From: CAYRYU01 sp964428355
GTDB lineage: Bacteria; Muiribacteriota; Ozemobacteria; Ozemobacterales; Ozemobacteraceae
Length of the DNA: 60,062 nucleotides
Reading direction: 5' to 3'
Assembly (NCBI GenBank): GCA_964428355.1
Contig: CAYRYU010000040.1
Location: 1 to 60,062 of the forward strand
The notes beneath the pieces are model-generated. The model was not told the origin of the DNA, ran no database searches, and worked only from the letters and a program-made list of their open reading frames with translations. Below are positions 24,276 to 32,815 of the stretch, in pieces. Positions within the stretch are counted from its first letter, which is position 1. Every line of letters starts with the position of its first letter. The translations under genes were made by a program, and so were the position numbers.

Positions 24276-24734
24276 ATGCCCTCGAAGAAAAAAATCCTGA
24301 TTGTCGAGGATCATGAGGAGTTCCGGAAAACCCTCAGGACATTCCTGGAAGTCCAGAAGATCGACCTCATAATCCTCGAGGCGGTTTCGAAGGAATCCGC
24401 CGTGACGGTCGCGCTCCGCGAAAAGCCGGATATCATCCTTCTGAAACTGGAGCTTCAGAACAGAAACGGGTTCAGTGCCTCGGAAGCGATAAAGAAGGTA
24501 TCGCCCCGCTCAAAGATCGTCCTCATCTCGATGTTCGGCGGAACCGCTTTCAAGAAAAACCCCCGGGCTGCCAGTATCGATGATTTCATCGGAAACGGGG
24601 AGCTTGAAACCAGACTCATTTCAGTCTTGGAAAAGCATCTGAAGCGCCCACGGACCCCTTCGGGGGTGCGCCGGAAAGCGGACTTCATCAACCGCTCGAG
24701 GGAAGGCGGGATTTCCCGGAAAAGGACAGGCTGA
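24276..24734 (+). CDS. Stand-alone pseudo-receiver protein
   Basis: A 152-residue receiver fold: ILIVEDHEEFRKTLRTFL keeps the acidic pair, but the phospho-acceptor position reads DIILLKLELQNRNG with Lys instead of Asp. The distal Lys is also replaced (DDFIGNGEL where GYLLKDEL is usual), while the Ser/Thr switch is retained in VLISMFGG. It therefore cannot be phosphorylated in the standard way and probably acts by constitutive protein contact. The basic tail (RKADFINRSREGG) has no output domain. It lies 173 bp after the response regulator. ATG at 24276 is used; a TTG two codons earlier is possible, and the ribosome site is poor. Confidence 0.75.
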   Translation: MPSKKKILIVEDHEEFRKTLRTFLEVQKIDLIILEAVSKESAVTVALREKPDIILLKLELQNRNGFSASEAIKKVSPRSKIVLISMFGGTAFKKNPRAASIDDFIGNGELETRLISVLEKHLKRPRTPSGVRRKADFINRSREGGISRKRTG

Positions 24735-24808
24735 ACAAACCGGATGGGGAAATTCCGATGCGGAACCGTTCTTCGGAGTGTGTTGGTCACTTGGAGGGGG
24801 TGTTGATC

Positions 24809-25063
24809 ATGGTGAAACTGGGCTTCGGAAAACCGAAATCAGGTGAAAAACTCCTGGACCCTGAAGAGGACTTCCTGATCGACTTTGAAATCCTGTCCTT
24901 TTGTCCCGTCCGCTTCGGGCAGGGCTGGAGAATGGTCTGCCTGATCCAGGGAAGCGTCAGGGAGATCTTCGCGCCTGATGACGAAGGCCTGTCGGATGGG
25001 GCCGCCGACCCAGCGGTGGGGGATTTCAGACTGCGGGTTTCGTTCCCCATCTTTCCCGCTTGA
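24809..25063 (+). CDS. Small hypothetical protein
   Basis: An 84-residue frame beginning MVKLGFGKPKSGEK and ending FRLRVSFPIFPA. Third-position GC is high, as in neighbouring genes, and GGAGGGGG lies 9-16 nt upstream of the ATG. It reads as an acidic beta-rich soluble domain (FEILSFCPVRFGQGWRMVC). No family is recognised. Upstream in-frame starts exist back to 24758. It lies 74 bp after the pseudo-receiver and could be cotranscribed with it. A non-coding explanation cannot be excluded. Confidence 0.45.
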   Translation: MVKLGFGKPKSGEKLLDPEEDFLIDFEILSFCPVRFGQGWRMVCLIQGSVREIFAPDDEGLSDGAADPAVGDFRLRVSFPIFPA

Positions 25064-25250
25064 CCCCCCGGAGATCGGCAAGACGGTCACGATGAACGAG
25101 ACCCTTGAAAAGTCCAGCTCGAGCGGGGCCGAGGAATTCCAATAGTTAGTTTTAACCATATTCCCAGGGATAAAACCGGATTTTCCCCGATTCCCCCCGT
25201 TGCTAACCTGTTGTCGAGTGATGCTCAAATTTTAACGAGGAGAATGTGAC

Positions 25251-25670
25251 ATGGGAAAATTGGTTGGAATCTGGCTCAACAACAGAAAGGCGCTGATCGT
25301 CTCCCTGGCGAAAGGGAAGGAGGAAGAGAACCAGACCTGCGAATCGCATGCAACGCGCCACATCAGGTTCTCCGGGGAACCCAAAGGGATTTCCCCGGAC
25401 AACGCGGCTGAGACGGACGATCGGGAGGATCTGAAGACCCATTTCAAGGAGGTCCTGGAGATCGTGAAGGATGCCAAGTCGATCCTGGTTTTCGGCCCGG
25501 GAAAGGCGAAGGACAACCTGAAAAAGGCCTTGCTGGAAACGCAAGAGCTTGGAAAGAGGATCGTCGCGATGGAACCCGCCGAAAAGATGACGGCGAAGCA
25601 GATCATCGCGAAAGTGAAGGATTTCTATTTCCCGGAAATGAGGGAGAAGAGACAGCTCGATTCGAACTGA
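25251..25670 (+). CDS. baeRF/eRF1-domain-like protein
   Basis: A 139-residue soluble protein. VGIWLNNRKALIVSL at the N-terminus and SILVFGPGKAKDNLKKAL near residue 80-97 match a family of short bacterial proteins (often 'translational machinery protein') related to the archaeo-eukaryotic release-factor fold (baeRF). These are thought to act on ribosomes or tRNA, but evidence is thin. The ATG follows GAGGAG at good spacing. It is tail-to-tail with the rtcR homologue (11 bp apart). A link with RNA damage through RtcR is an attractive guess only. Confidence 0.6.
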   Translation: MGKLVGIWLNNRKALIVSLAKGKEEENQTCESHATRHIRFSGEPKGISPDNAAETDDREDLKTHFKEVLEIVKDAKSILVFGPGKAKDNLKKALLETQELGKRIVAMEPAEKMTAKQIIAKVKDFYFPEMREKRQLDSN

Positions 25671-25681
25671 GACGCCCGCGG

Positions 25682-27346
25682 TCAGGTCTTTTGGCCGGAA
25701 AAAAGGCTCCGGAAACGCTCCCGAAAACGGTTGGAGGGGTTTGCGAGCTTGGATTGGGGAGGCTGGTAGAGCCACCTTCCCGTTTCCGCCTTGTTTCCAA
25801 ACCTCTCCATTCCGAATTCGAGAAGAAGAGATTCCAGCCCGTCGATAAGGTTCCTATCGGTGAATCGGTCCCTGACAAGCTCCACGAGCACCTCGAGGTT
25901 CGCGGGTTCCCCTTTTGCCCCCGAAATCCCGCGGGCGCTCCAGGAGCGTCTCAGCCTGGCGATCTCCTCCTCGACGATCGCCATGGTGATGGGGGTCTCG
26001 GCAAGCCGCGCCTTGACCGCCATCCTTCGAACCGAGAATTTCAGGTCCCGGAAGTTGCCGGGCCATTGGGCTTCCCCCCCCGCACCGAACTCCTCGAACC
26101 GCCGTTTCGCAGCGGTTTCGAACCTGACGGGAAAGGGCTCGTCCCTGCCGCGACGAAACTCCCTGAGGTTCCAGTCCTTCAGCTCGAACTCCAGGTTGTC
26201 GGGGAAATCCCTGGGCAGGTCACGGACCCCGGGGAGAGTGAACTCCCAGCACCGGATCCTGCTGAGGAGGTCCTCCCTGAAACCTCCCGAGGCTGCGAGC
26301 GCGCCCAGATCCTTGTTGGTGGCGCATATCAGCCGGAACTCGGATCTGCGTTTCTCCGTCGACCCCAGGGGGAAGAAGGTTCCCGTCTCGATGGCGAGAA
26401 GAAGCTCCGCCTGGGATCTCAGGTCCAGGTCGCCGACCTCGTCGAGAAAGAGGGTTCCCCTGTGTGCGGCCTGGAGGAACCCCTGGCGGTCCTCGACAGC
26501 CCCGGTGAAAGCCCCCTTCACGTGGCCGAAGAGGGTCGAACGGATGAGCTCCCCGGACAGCCCCGCCGCGTTCAGCTCCAGAAAAGGGGCTTTGGGGCGT
26601 CCCTGCCGCCCCGACCAGCCCGAATGTATCTCCTGGGCGATCCGGCTTTTTCCCGAGCCGGTGGGGCCGGTGAGAAGGATAGGGTCGTCGGTGAAGCACC
26701 CCACGTCCACGATCTCCCGGTAAAGATCCATTACCCCCGGGTGATGTGACCTTTTCAGGGAAATCGTCCTGAGGAGATTCTCCTTTTCCGCCTGCACACG
26801 CTTCCGAAGCGGCTGGAACTGTTCCCACCCGGTTTCGAGAGGTTGTGCGCGGGCAAGGAACGTGTTGGCCGCCACCGGATCGGAAATCTCCCGGTTCCGG
26901 AACACCTGGAGGAGATGGATGGGGCTGTCCCCGAGCCGGTAGCGCGCCAGAAGGTACATGGCAAGGCGCATGGTATGGGTGCCGTTGCTCAGATTGAAGA
27001 ACTGCTCGACCCCGCCCGCGTCCTCGGTCTCGATCGCATCCCAGAGGACCTGAAAACACGACTGGAGGCTGAACGGCTCGGGAAACTCGACCGGCACTGT
27101 CTGGATCTCGATGTTCCGGGCTCTCGCCTGGAGTTTCTGCCTGAGGTCGGCCGCGATCATCTGGACGAACTCTCTCTGGCCCTGAAGCTCAGGTTGCCAC
27201 AGTATCCTGACGCCGTCGAGGGGATGGACCTCCTGGAGGGCGAAGGCAAGGGTTGACCGGAAGATCCGCCACCGGCGGAGGTTGGTCGCCCCCGATTTGT
27301 CCTGCTCGTTGTCCAGGATCGAGTAACCGATCCGCCGTCGTTTCAT
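25682..27346 (-). CDS. rtcR: RtcR: CARF-type sensor, sigma-54-dependent activator
   Basis: A 554-residue activator. The N-terminal RtcR/CARF domain (about 1-180) carries FNLSNGTHTMRLAMYLLA, the expected ligand loop. The AAA+ domain has Walker A GPTGSGKS (about 227-234), the sigma-54 contact loop GAFTGA (about 278-283) and Walker B LFLDEVGD. A C-terminal helical region with WPGNFRDLKFSVRRMA follows; the DNA-binding HTH is poorly conserved. RtcR normally senses RNA ends or cyclic phosphates after RNA damage and switches on rtcBA RNA ligase genes. No rtcB or rtcA is in this window, so its target may be remote or different. The ATG at 27346 has GGAGAG six bases upstream; the ATG at 27358 overlaps that site. 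Confidence 0.88.
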   Translation of the reverse strand: MKRRRIGYSILDNEQDKSGATNLRRWRIFRSTLAFALQEVHPLDGVRILWQPELQGQREFVQMIAADLRQKLQARARNIEIQTVPVEFPEPFSLQSCFQVLWDAIETEDAGGVEQFFNLSNGTHTMRLAMYLLARYRLGDSPIHLLQVFRNREISDPVAANTFLARAQPLETGWEQFQPLRKRVQAEKENLLRTISLKRSHHPGVMDLYREIVDVGCFTDDPILLTGPTGSGKSRIAQEIHSGWSGRQGRPKAPFLELNAAGLSGELIRSTLFGHVKGAFTGAVEDRQGFLQAAHRGTLFLDEVGDLDLRSQAELLLAIETGTFFPLGSTEKRRSEFRLICATNKDLGALAASGGFREDLLSRIRCWEFTLPGVRDLPRDFPDNLEFELKDWNLREFRRGRDEPFPVRFETAAKRRFEEFGAGGEAQWPGNFRDLKFSVRRMAVKARLAETPITMAIVEEEIARLRRSWSARGISGAKGEPANLEVLVELVRDRFTDRNLIDGLESLLLEFGMERFGNKAETGRWLYQPPQSKLANPSNRFRERFRSLFSGQKT

Positions 27347-27457
27347 GTTACTCTCCATATTTTTTATATTATCTTCATACTAATTTTATTATACATTTTG
27401 AAAGCCGGAACAGTCCATTTCCGCGCAAATTAGCCTGGATACGAGTTTTTCATCGTT

Positions 27458-27472
27458 TGGCCCGGCTCATGC
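27458..27472 (+). promoter_or_regulatory. Sigma-54-like promoter upstream of pilB
   Basis: TGGCCCG at 27458-27464 and TGC at 27470-27472 give GG and GC elements exactly 10 bp apart, with two deviations from TGGCACG-N4-TTGC. A T-run (GAGTTTTTC) lies just upstream. The start would be near 27484, 54 nt before the ATG. Pilus genes are commonly RpoN-controlled, which fits. Confidence 0.45.
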
Positions 27473-27537
27473 GATGGGAATCCGTGCGGGGCAAAAACCC
27501 GGCGCGCGGCGCGGACGGGGCCCCACAGGAGGACGTC

Positions 27538-29280
27538 ATGACGACGATCGCTGTCCGGGACGCGAAGAAGCGCCTGCGGTTCGGGGATGCGCTCCTGGAG
27601 GACGGGCTGATCAACGAGGAGCAGCTCCAGAAGGCTCTTCAGATCCAGAAGCAGTCTGGGAAACGGCTTGGGGAGGTGCTCGAGGAGATGCACCTGGTGA
27701 CCGGCCTGGAGATCGCCCAGATCCTTTCCCGCCAGCTCAGGATCCCGTATGTGGACCTTTCGAGCTACCTGGTCGACCCCGTGATCTCACGCCTGATTCC
27801 CGAGCACGTGGCCCGGAGGCATTTCGTTCTTCCGATCAACAAGGTGGGAAACAAGCTGACGGTCGCGATGGTGGATCCCCTCAACATCATCGCCGTCGAC
27901 GACCTCCAGATCCTCACGGGTCTCCAGGTGAAGCCCGTCGTGGCGACCTCCCAGGCGATCCAGAAGGCCCTCCAGGAGGCATACGGCGACCACGCCCGGG
28001 CGGACGAGATCATCGACGGACTGGAACGCGAGACCGAGGCGGCTCCTGAAGACCTCGACTCCATCGACAATCTGAACGAGAACGACGCCCCCATCATCAG
28101 GCTCTGCAACCACGTTATCTCGCAGGCCGTCCAGAGGGGAATCTCGGACATCCACTTCGAGCCGTTCGAAAGGGACCTCCGCATCCGGTACCGCCAGGAC
28201 GGAATGATGCAGGACGCGATGCACCTTCCCAGGAAGGCCGCGGCCGCGGTAACTTCGAGGGTGAAGATCATGGCCTCCCTCAACATCGCCGAGAAGCGCC
28301 TTCCCCAGGACGGGCGGATCAAGGCCAAGGTCGCCCAGAAGAACGTGGACATCCGCGTCTCCGTCCTTCCCGTCATCTGGGGGGAGAAGATCGTCATGAG
28401 GCTGCTCGACCAGAGCTCTTTGAAGGTGAACCTGGAAGACCTCGGGTTCGAACCGGGAACTCTCCAGCGTTTCCGGACGGGTATCCAGGCCCCCTACGGG
28501 ATCGTCCTGGTCACCGGCCCGACGGGCTCGGGGAAGACCACGACCCTGTATTCCGCGCTGACGACGCTGAACACGATCGAACGCAACATCCTCACGGCGG
28601 AGGACCCGGTCGAATACATGTTGCCGGGCGTGAACCAGGTCCAGTGCCGGCCCGAGATAGGGCTGGACTTCCCGGCCGCGCTGCGTTCCTTCCTGCGCCA
28701 GGACCCCAACATCATCATGGTCGGGGAGATCCGCGACCTGGAGACCGCGGAAATCGCGATCAAGGCATCGATGACAGGCCACCTGGTCCTTTCGACACTG
28801 CATACCAACGACGCTCCCTCGACGATCGGACGGATAACCAACATGGGGATCGAACCGTTCATGGTCTCGACCTCGGTTCTCCTTATCCAGGCGCAGAGGC
28901 TGGTCAGGAAGATCTGCAAGGATTGCAGGTTCGAGATCCGGCCCCGGGCGGAACAGATCGCCCAGTTCGGGATCACCCCCGAGCTGCTCAGGCGGCTCGA
29001 ACTGCCGCACCTGAACGAAAAGACCCTCCTCTTCTATCGCGGGAAGGGTTGCGAAGCGTGCAACCAGACGGGGATGAAGGGCCGTGTCGGGGTTTACGAA
29101 GTCCTGACGATGAGCGAACGTCTTCGCGAGATGATCCTGACGGGCGGTTCGACCGACGATATCCGGCGCCAGGCCGTCGAGGAGGGGATGCTATCACTCC
29201 GCGAGTCCGCACTCAGGAAAGCCCTGCTCGGAATCACCTCGATCGAGGAAGTCGTCCGCGTGACCATGGGGGAACACTGA
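27538..29280 (+). CDS. pilB: Type IV pilus assembly / type II secretion ATPase (PilB/GspE)
   Basis: A 580-residue hexameric ATPase that powers pilus or pseudopilus assembly at the inner membrane. The N-terminal MshEN/GspE_N domain (about 12-150) contains FGDALLEDGLINEEQLQKAL. The motor domain has Walker A GPTGSGKTTT (about 326-335), an Asp box, Walker B IIMVGEIRDLETAEIA, a His box (LSTLHTNDA) and the zinc-binding tetracysteine pair CKDC...CEAC near residues 460-507. The ATG at 27538 has AGGAGG six bases upstream; in-frame codons before it lie in an AT-rich promoter region. Divergent from rtcR. No other pilus gene is adjacent, so pilC, pilT and pilin genes must be elsewhere. Confidence 0.92.
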   Translation: MTTIAVRDAKKRLRFGDALLEDGLINEEQLQKALQIQKQSGKRLGEVLEEMHLVTGLEIAQILSRQLRIPYVDLSSYLVDPVISRLIPEHVARRHFVLPINKVGNKLTVAMVDPLNIIAVDDLQILTGLQVKPVVATSQAIQKALQEAYGDHARADEIIDGLERETEAAPEDLDSIDNLNENDAPIIRLCNHVISQAVQRGISDIHFEPFERDLRIRYRQDGMMQDAMHLPRKAAAAVTSRVKIMASLNIAEKRLPQDGRIKAKVAQKNVDIRVSVLPVIWGEKIVMRLLDQSSLKVNLEDLGFEPGTLQRFRTGIQAPYGIVLVTGPTGSGKTTTLYSALTTLNTIERNILTAEDPVEYMLPGVNQVQCRPEIGLDFPAALRSFLRQDPNIIMVGEIRDLETAEIAIKASMTGHLVLSTLHTNDAPSTIGRITNMGIEPFMVSTSVLLIQAQRLVRKICKDCRFEIRPRAEQIAQFGITPELLRRLELPHLNEKTLLFYRGKGCEACNQTGMKGRVGVYEVLTMSERLREMILTGGSTDDIRRQAVEEGMLSLRESALRKALLGITSIEEVVRVTMGEH

Positions 29281-29285
29281 CCAGG

Positions 29286-30767
29286 TCAGCGGCTCACGGA
29301 AACTGGGTGGCCGAATGCGCTGGACAGCGCGTCCCGGAACTCCGGAATTCGCGACTCGTCGGCGACTGCGATCGTCAACCCCTGGACCGCTGACAGGGAA
29401 ACCTCGTTGCGCTGCCAGAGGCAGGCGAGTATCCGGGCGAACTCGTCGACGGACAGGATGCCATACTCGGTCCCGATCGGACCGATGACCACGCGGGACG
29501 GCGTCAGTTCCCCGAGGCGCCGGAGAGCTTCCCCGAGACCGCTTTCCACCGCCCTGATAGTGGTGATGGGGGTGAAATCGAGATCGTAGACGATGAGTTC
29601 CATCACGAGCCCCGATGCGCACCATGGACGTTTCGACACCTCGACCTGGCCGATCTCGACCTGCCATTGGCTCCGGGCCATCAAACGAAGGACCTTCCTG
29701 ATCCTGTCTTCGTGCTTTCCGGCTTCGCCCATCTCCGCGATCTCGGAAACGGGTCCGAAAATCCTGTTCCGGTCCTGGCTCATGAGGGCGACGTCCCCCT
29801 GGATGTCCCAGACCTCCCCCACCCCGATCTCGACCCTGGCCCTGGCGGAAGGCCCCTTTCCAGCGCCCGCCCCACCGGCGTTGTCGGATGCGCGCGCCGC
29901 GGGGCCACCGGTCTCCGAAAGGGCCATGAAAAACGGATGCCCGGCTTCGACCGTGCCCGAGCGGATCTTCCCCGAAAGGTAGGAAAGGAACTCGACGCGC
30001 CCGGGCGATTCCCAACCGTTCATGAACCAGAAATCCCCTTCCCGCCAGGCCGCGAAAGGTTCGAGGGAAAGCAGGGGAGTCCCTTCGGGGGATGCCGCCC
30101 AGAGCTCACCGTCGGGGGTATTCCCCATGTTCCCGTCGAGAGGAATGAACCCGCCACCCGATTCCCCGCGGGCCTTTACCAGAAGAGGGTATCCGAACCA
30201 TTCCCCCAGGCGGGCCATGATGCTTCCCATGGCCTCCCCAAGGACCGGGTTCAGACTTGCTGCAAGCTCCTGCTGGATCGCACCGTGGGCCTTGGTCTTG
30301 TTCCGGAACGCGACGAGGAGATCGAAAAGCGCGGGCATGGAAAACCGCTTCGGGATTCCCTCCCCCGGTTTCCCCAGGAAATCCTGGAACTCCCGGAAAG
30401 CCTGCCTCAATCCGGAATTCTGTTCCTCGGCGCGGTCGAGAGTCCCGATCTCGGGGATGGGAAGCGGTCCAGCGGCGGCAAGCCTTCGCGGAAGGGAGTG
30501 AAGGACCTGGCACCAGTGCCCGAGGGAAGGCCTCGAAAGGCCCATCAGAACCCTGGGGGGCACCTGGACAGGGCCCGACTGGCGCATCCGGCAGAACGAG
30601 GAAAGCACGATCGTCGACAGGTAGCGGAGAGTGACCTCGAAAAGATTCCCGAGCTGGATGAAATCCGCGATCGGGTCGCCACCCTGGAGGGTCTTTTCGC
30701 GTATCAGACGAATCGGGTAGGGAAGCCCGGCTTCGGGTGAAGGGGCTCCCGCGGTATTCCCGTTCAT
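29286..30767 (-). CDS. Large hypothetical protein with RNK-x-HG motif
   Basis: A 493-residue soluble protein without a recognised full-length family. The N-terminal part (about 20-190) is helical and contains LLVAFRNKTKAHGA, a motif seen in HEPN-like or regulatory helical domains of bacterial signalling proteins. The middle is beta-rich with Trp-rich segments (WREGDFWFMNGWESPGR). The last 110 residues (VVIGPIGTEYGILSVDEFARIL) faintly resemble a macro-domain glycine loop followed by a helix. It overlaps the L,D-transpeptidase gene by ATGA (start at 30767), so the two are coupled, and is convergent with pilB (5 bp). Function unknown. Confidence 0.7.
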   Translation of the reverse strand: MNGNTAGAPSPEAGLPYPIRLIREKTLQGGDPIADFIQLGNLFEVTLRYLSTIVLSSFCRMRQSGPVQVPPRVLMGLSRPSLGHWCQVLHSLPRRLAAAGPLPIPEIGTLDRAEEQNSGLRQAFREFQDFLGKPGEGIPKRFSMPALFDLLVAFRNKTKAHGAIQQELAASLNPVLGEAMGSIMARLGEWFGYPLLVKARGESGGGFIPLDGNMGNTPDGELWAASPEGTPLLSLEPFAAWREGDFWFMNGWESPGRVEFLSYLSGKIRSGTVEAGHPFFMALSETGGPAARASDNAGGAGAGKGPSARARVEIGVGEVWDIQGDVALMSQDRNRIFGPVSEIAEMGEAGKHEDRIRKVLRLMARSQWQVEIGQVEVSKRPWCASGLVMELIVYDLDFTPITTIRAVESGLGEALRRLGELTPSRVVIGPIGTEYGILSVDEFARILACLWQRNEVSLSAVQGLTIAVADESRIPEFRDALSSAFGHPVSVSR

Positions 30768-31510
30768 TCCCCGCCCCCGACGGCGATGACGCATTTCCGG
30801 CCGGGATCGAGACGGCGGAGAATGGTCTCGATCGTCTCAGGGGACACCCCGATGCACCCGGCGGTTCCCGATTCGCGATCCTGCCAGAGGTGGATGAAGA
30901 TCGCGCTACCCTTGTTCTTTTCGACCGGTTTCACATTGTACTCAATCACGATTCCGACACTGTACAAGTCGTCCTTCCGCCTCATGAGCTCGTAGGACCG
31001 CGCACGCGTTTCCCCGAGCCTGGCGAGCCGGTTGTAATCGGATGCTTCCGGATCGTCCACCCAGACGTCCGAGGCGGTCATGCGGCGATAGGGCCAGCGT
31101 GTGTCGCAGGACTCCTTGTATCCGAAAGCGAACCCCAGGGGGAAGATACCCGTCGGGGTCTTTCCATCTCCCTCGACCTTCCTCCCCGGCAGAGCCAGGC
31201 CTTCCTTCCCCACGACGGCCGGGCAGGCCGGGGAGACCGGAGACCAGCGCCCCTGACTCTTCCCGTAGACCGTCAGAACCGCCTCCGGGGTTTTCCCCGC
31301 GACTGGAACAACGTGGATGCAGATCTCGGCCCCCATGACATCCAGCTTTCCCTGGAGGCTGCCCAACCCGGGAAGCGGGTTTTCCCCTGGACGAGCGGGA
31401 TCGGGGGATGCCGCGCTGCAAACGAACAGCCAGAATATCCCCGCCGAAACCCACGAAACCATCATCGCGGGAAACCTCCGCGTCCCGGCCCGGTCACAGG
31501 TCCGCTCCAT
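30764..31510 (-). CDS. L,D-transpeptidase (YkuD) family protein
   Basis: A 248-residue exported enzyme. The N-terminus has a signal segment (MMVSWVSAGIFWLFVCSAAS, with a candidate lipobox-like cysteine). The YkuD domain shows GKTPTGIFPLG and the catalytic block IFIHLWQDRESGTAGCIGVS, with the nucleophilic Cys and upstream His. These enzymes form 3-3 cross-links in peptidoglycan or attach proteins to it, and are beta-lactam tolerant. It sits 4 bp after the ZIP gene and overlaps the following unknown gene by 4 nt, forming a three-gene unit. Confidence 0.88.
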   Translation of the reverse strand: MERTCDRAGTRRFPAMMVSWVSAGIFWLFVCSAASPDPARPGENPLPGLGSLQGKLDVMGAEICIHVVPVAGKTPEAVLTVYGKSQGRWSPVSPACPAVVGKEGLALPGRKVEGDGKTPTGIFPLGFAFGYKESCDTRWPYRRMTASDVWVDDPEASDYNRLARLGETRARSYELMRRKDDLYSVGIVIEYNVKPVEKNKGSAIFIHLWQDRESGTAGCIGVSPETIETILRRLDPGRKCVIAVGGGE

Positions 31511-31514
31511 TCTT

Positions 31515-32327
31515 TCATCCCAGTCCCACGTCGAGGATCATCATCACGGTAAACCCGACCATGACCCCCATGGTGGCGAGATCCCCGTTGCCCGAATGCT
31601 GTGACTCGGGAATGACCTCTTCGACGACCACGAAAATCATCGCCCCAGCGGCGAACGCCAGGGCATACGGAAGCATGGGTTGGGCATAGAGGACCGCTGC
31701 AGCACCGATGACAGCCGCGACAGGCTCAACCGCTCCCGAAAGTTGCCCATACATGAAACTCTTCCAGGGGGAAAGTCCCTCCCGTCGAAGGGGAACCGAA
31801 ACAGCGAGCCCCTCGGGAAAGTTCTGGAGGCCGATTCCGAGTGCCAGCGAAAACGCCCCCGCAAGGGATGCTGATGGAAGGTTCGCCGCGACCGCGCCGA
31901 AAGCGACTCCCACGGCTAGGCCTTCCGGAATGTTGTGGATCGTGATTGCCAGGACCAGGAGAACCGATCTCGTCCAGGAGGTCTTGACCCCCTCGGCCTC
32001 CTCGGTTGGAAGCCCGAGGTGAAGGTGAGGGAGGAACTTGTCCACGAGGCGGAGGAAGATTCCTCCCGCCATGAACCCGACCGCGGCGGGAAACCATTCG
32101 GGGACGTTCATGCCTTTCGACATCTCGAGGGCCGGGGCCAGAAGCGACCAGTAACTCGCCGCGATCATGACTCCCGCTGCGAACCCGAGCATCACGTCCA
32201 GGAACTTCCGGCTTACTTCGTAGGTGAGGAAAACGACCGCCGCCCCGAGCGCGGTCATTCCCCATGTGAACAGCGTTCCCAGGAGTGCCTGGAGAACGGG
32301 ATGGAGTGTCGAGATCGTCGTCAGCAT
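31515..32327 (-). CDS. ZIP-family divalent metal transporter (ZupT/GufA type)
   Basis: A 270-residue inner-membrane protein with about eight TMs. The ZIP metal-site motifs are clear: TIHNIPEGLAVG in TM4 and GLQNFPEGLAV in TM5, giving the His and Glu ligands of the binuclear site. A short His-containing loop (FLPHLHLGL) lies between TM3 and TM4. It should import zinc or another divalent metal. It leads a minus-strand unit with the L,D-transpeptidase. The family assignment is firm; the metal preference is not. Confidence 0.92.
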   Translation of the reverse strand: MLTTISTLHPVLQALLGTLFTWGMTALGAAVVFLTYEVSRKFLDVMLGFAAGVMIAASYWSLLAPALEMSKGMNVPEWFPAAVGFMAGGIFLRLVDKFLPHLHLGLPTEEAEGVKTSWTRSVLLVLAITIHNIPEGLAVGVAFGAVAANLPSASLAGAFSLALGIGLQNFPEGLAVSVPLRREGLSPWKSFMYGQLSGAVEPVAAVIGAAAVLYAQPMLPYALAFAAGAMIFVVVEEVIPESQHSGNGDLATMGVMVGFTVMMILDVGLG

Positions 32328-32467
32328 CTTCGGACTGGCCCCTTCTTCGGCATTGCGGTCGTTGTGAATCTACACTGTCCCCCCCCCACCAAGTCAAGCC
32401 ACCGAAATACCTGGGTGAAACGGGAGAACATCATGTTGAAGACCCGGGGTGATAGAATTTCTCCACG

Positions 32468-32727
32468 ATGAGAAAGGTTCAGATGGTCCGACGATCCATC
32501 CGGTGGCGGGATCATGATTATTCAAAGGTTGGAGCATATTTCGTCACGATCTGCACTCAAAATCGTGCCAGCCTGTTCGGGGAAACAATCGGCGACGAAA
32601 TGCATTTGAACGAGAACGGAAAAATCGTCGATTCCGTTTGCGCGGTCCGCCGGCGCATTATCCGCAAATTGAATTGGATGCATGGGTCATCATGCCCAAC
32701 CATGTCCACGGAACCAAATGTTTGATC
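32468..32727 (+). pseudogene. Truncated REP-associated tyrosine transposase (Y1 family)
   Basis: RRSIRWRDHDYSKVGAYFVT and TQNRASLFGE are the N-terminal signature of REP-associated (IS200-like) Y1 transposases. After about 60 residues the frame is lost near 32650; the next frame continues with PAHYPQIELDAWVIMPNHVHG, containing the catalytic His-x-His. Shortly afterwards it loses similarity and runs into a terminator. The catalytic Tyr region is missing, so this is a degraded remnant, about half of a normal 150-190-residue enzyme. It lies between ZIP and the TDPY-repeat gene. Confidence 0.8.
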
Positions 32728-32760
32728 GACCCCGTAGGGGCGGGTTTGAATCGCGACCAG

Positions 32761-32791
32761 AAAAAGACCCGGGCGAACCCGGGTCTTTTTT
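32761..32791 (-). terminator. Strong intrinsic terminator (works both ways)
   Basis: AAAAAGACCCGGG, a CGAA loop and CCCGGGTCTTTTTT form a 13-bp perfect hairpin with A/T flanks, so it can end transcription from either side. It lies 25 bp after the stop of the TDPY-repeat gene. Confidence 0.9.
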
Positions 32792-32815
32792 CGGACGGTT
32801 AACGGGAAAGGAAGG

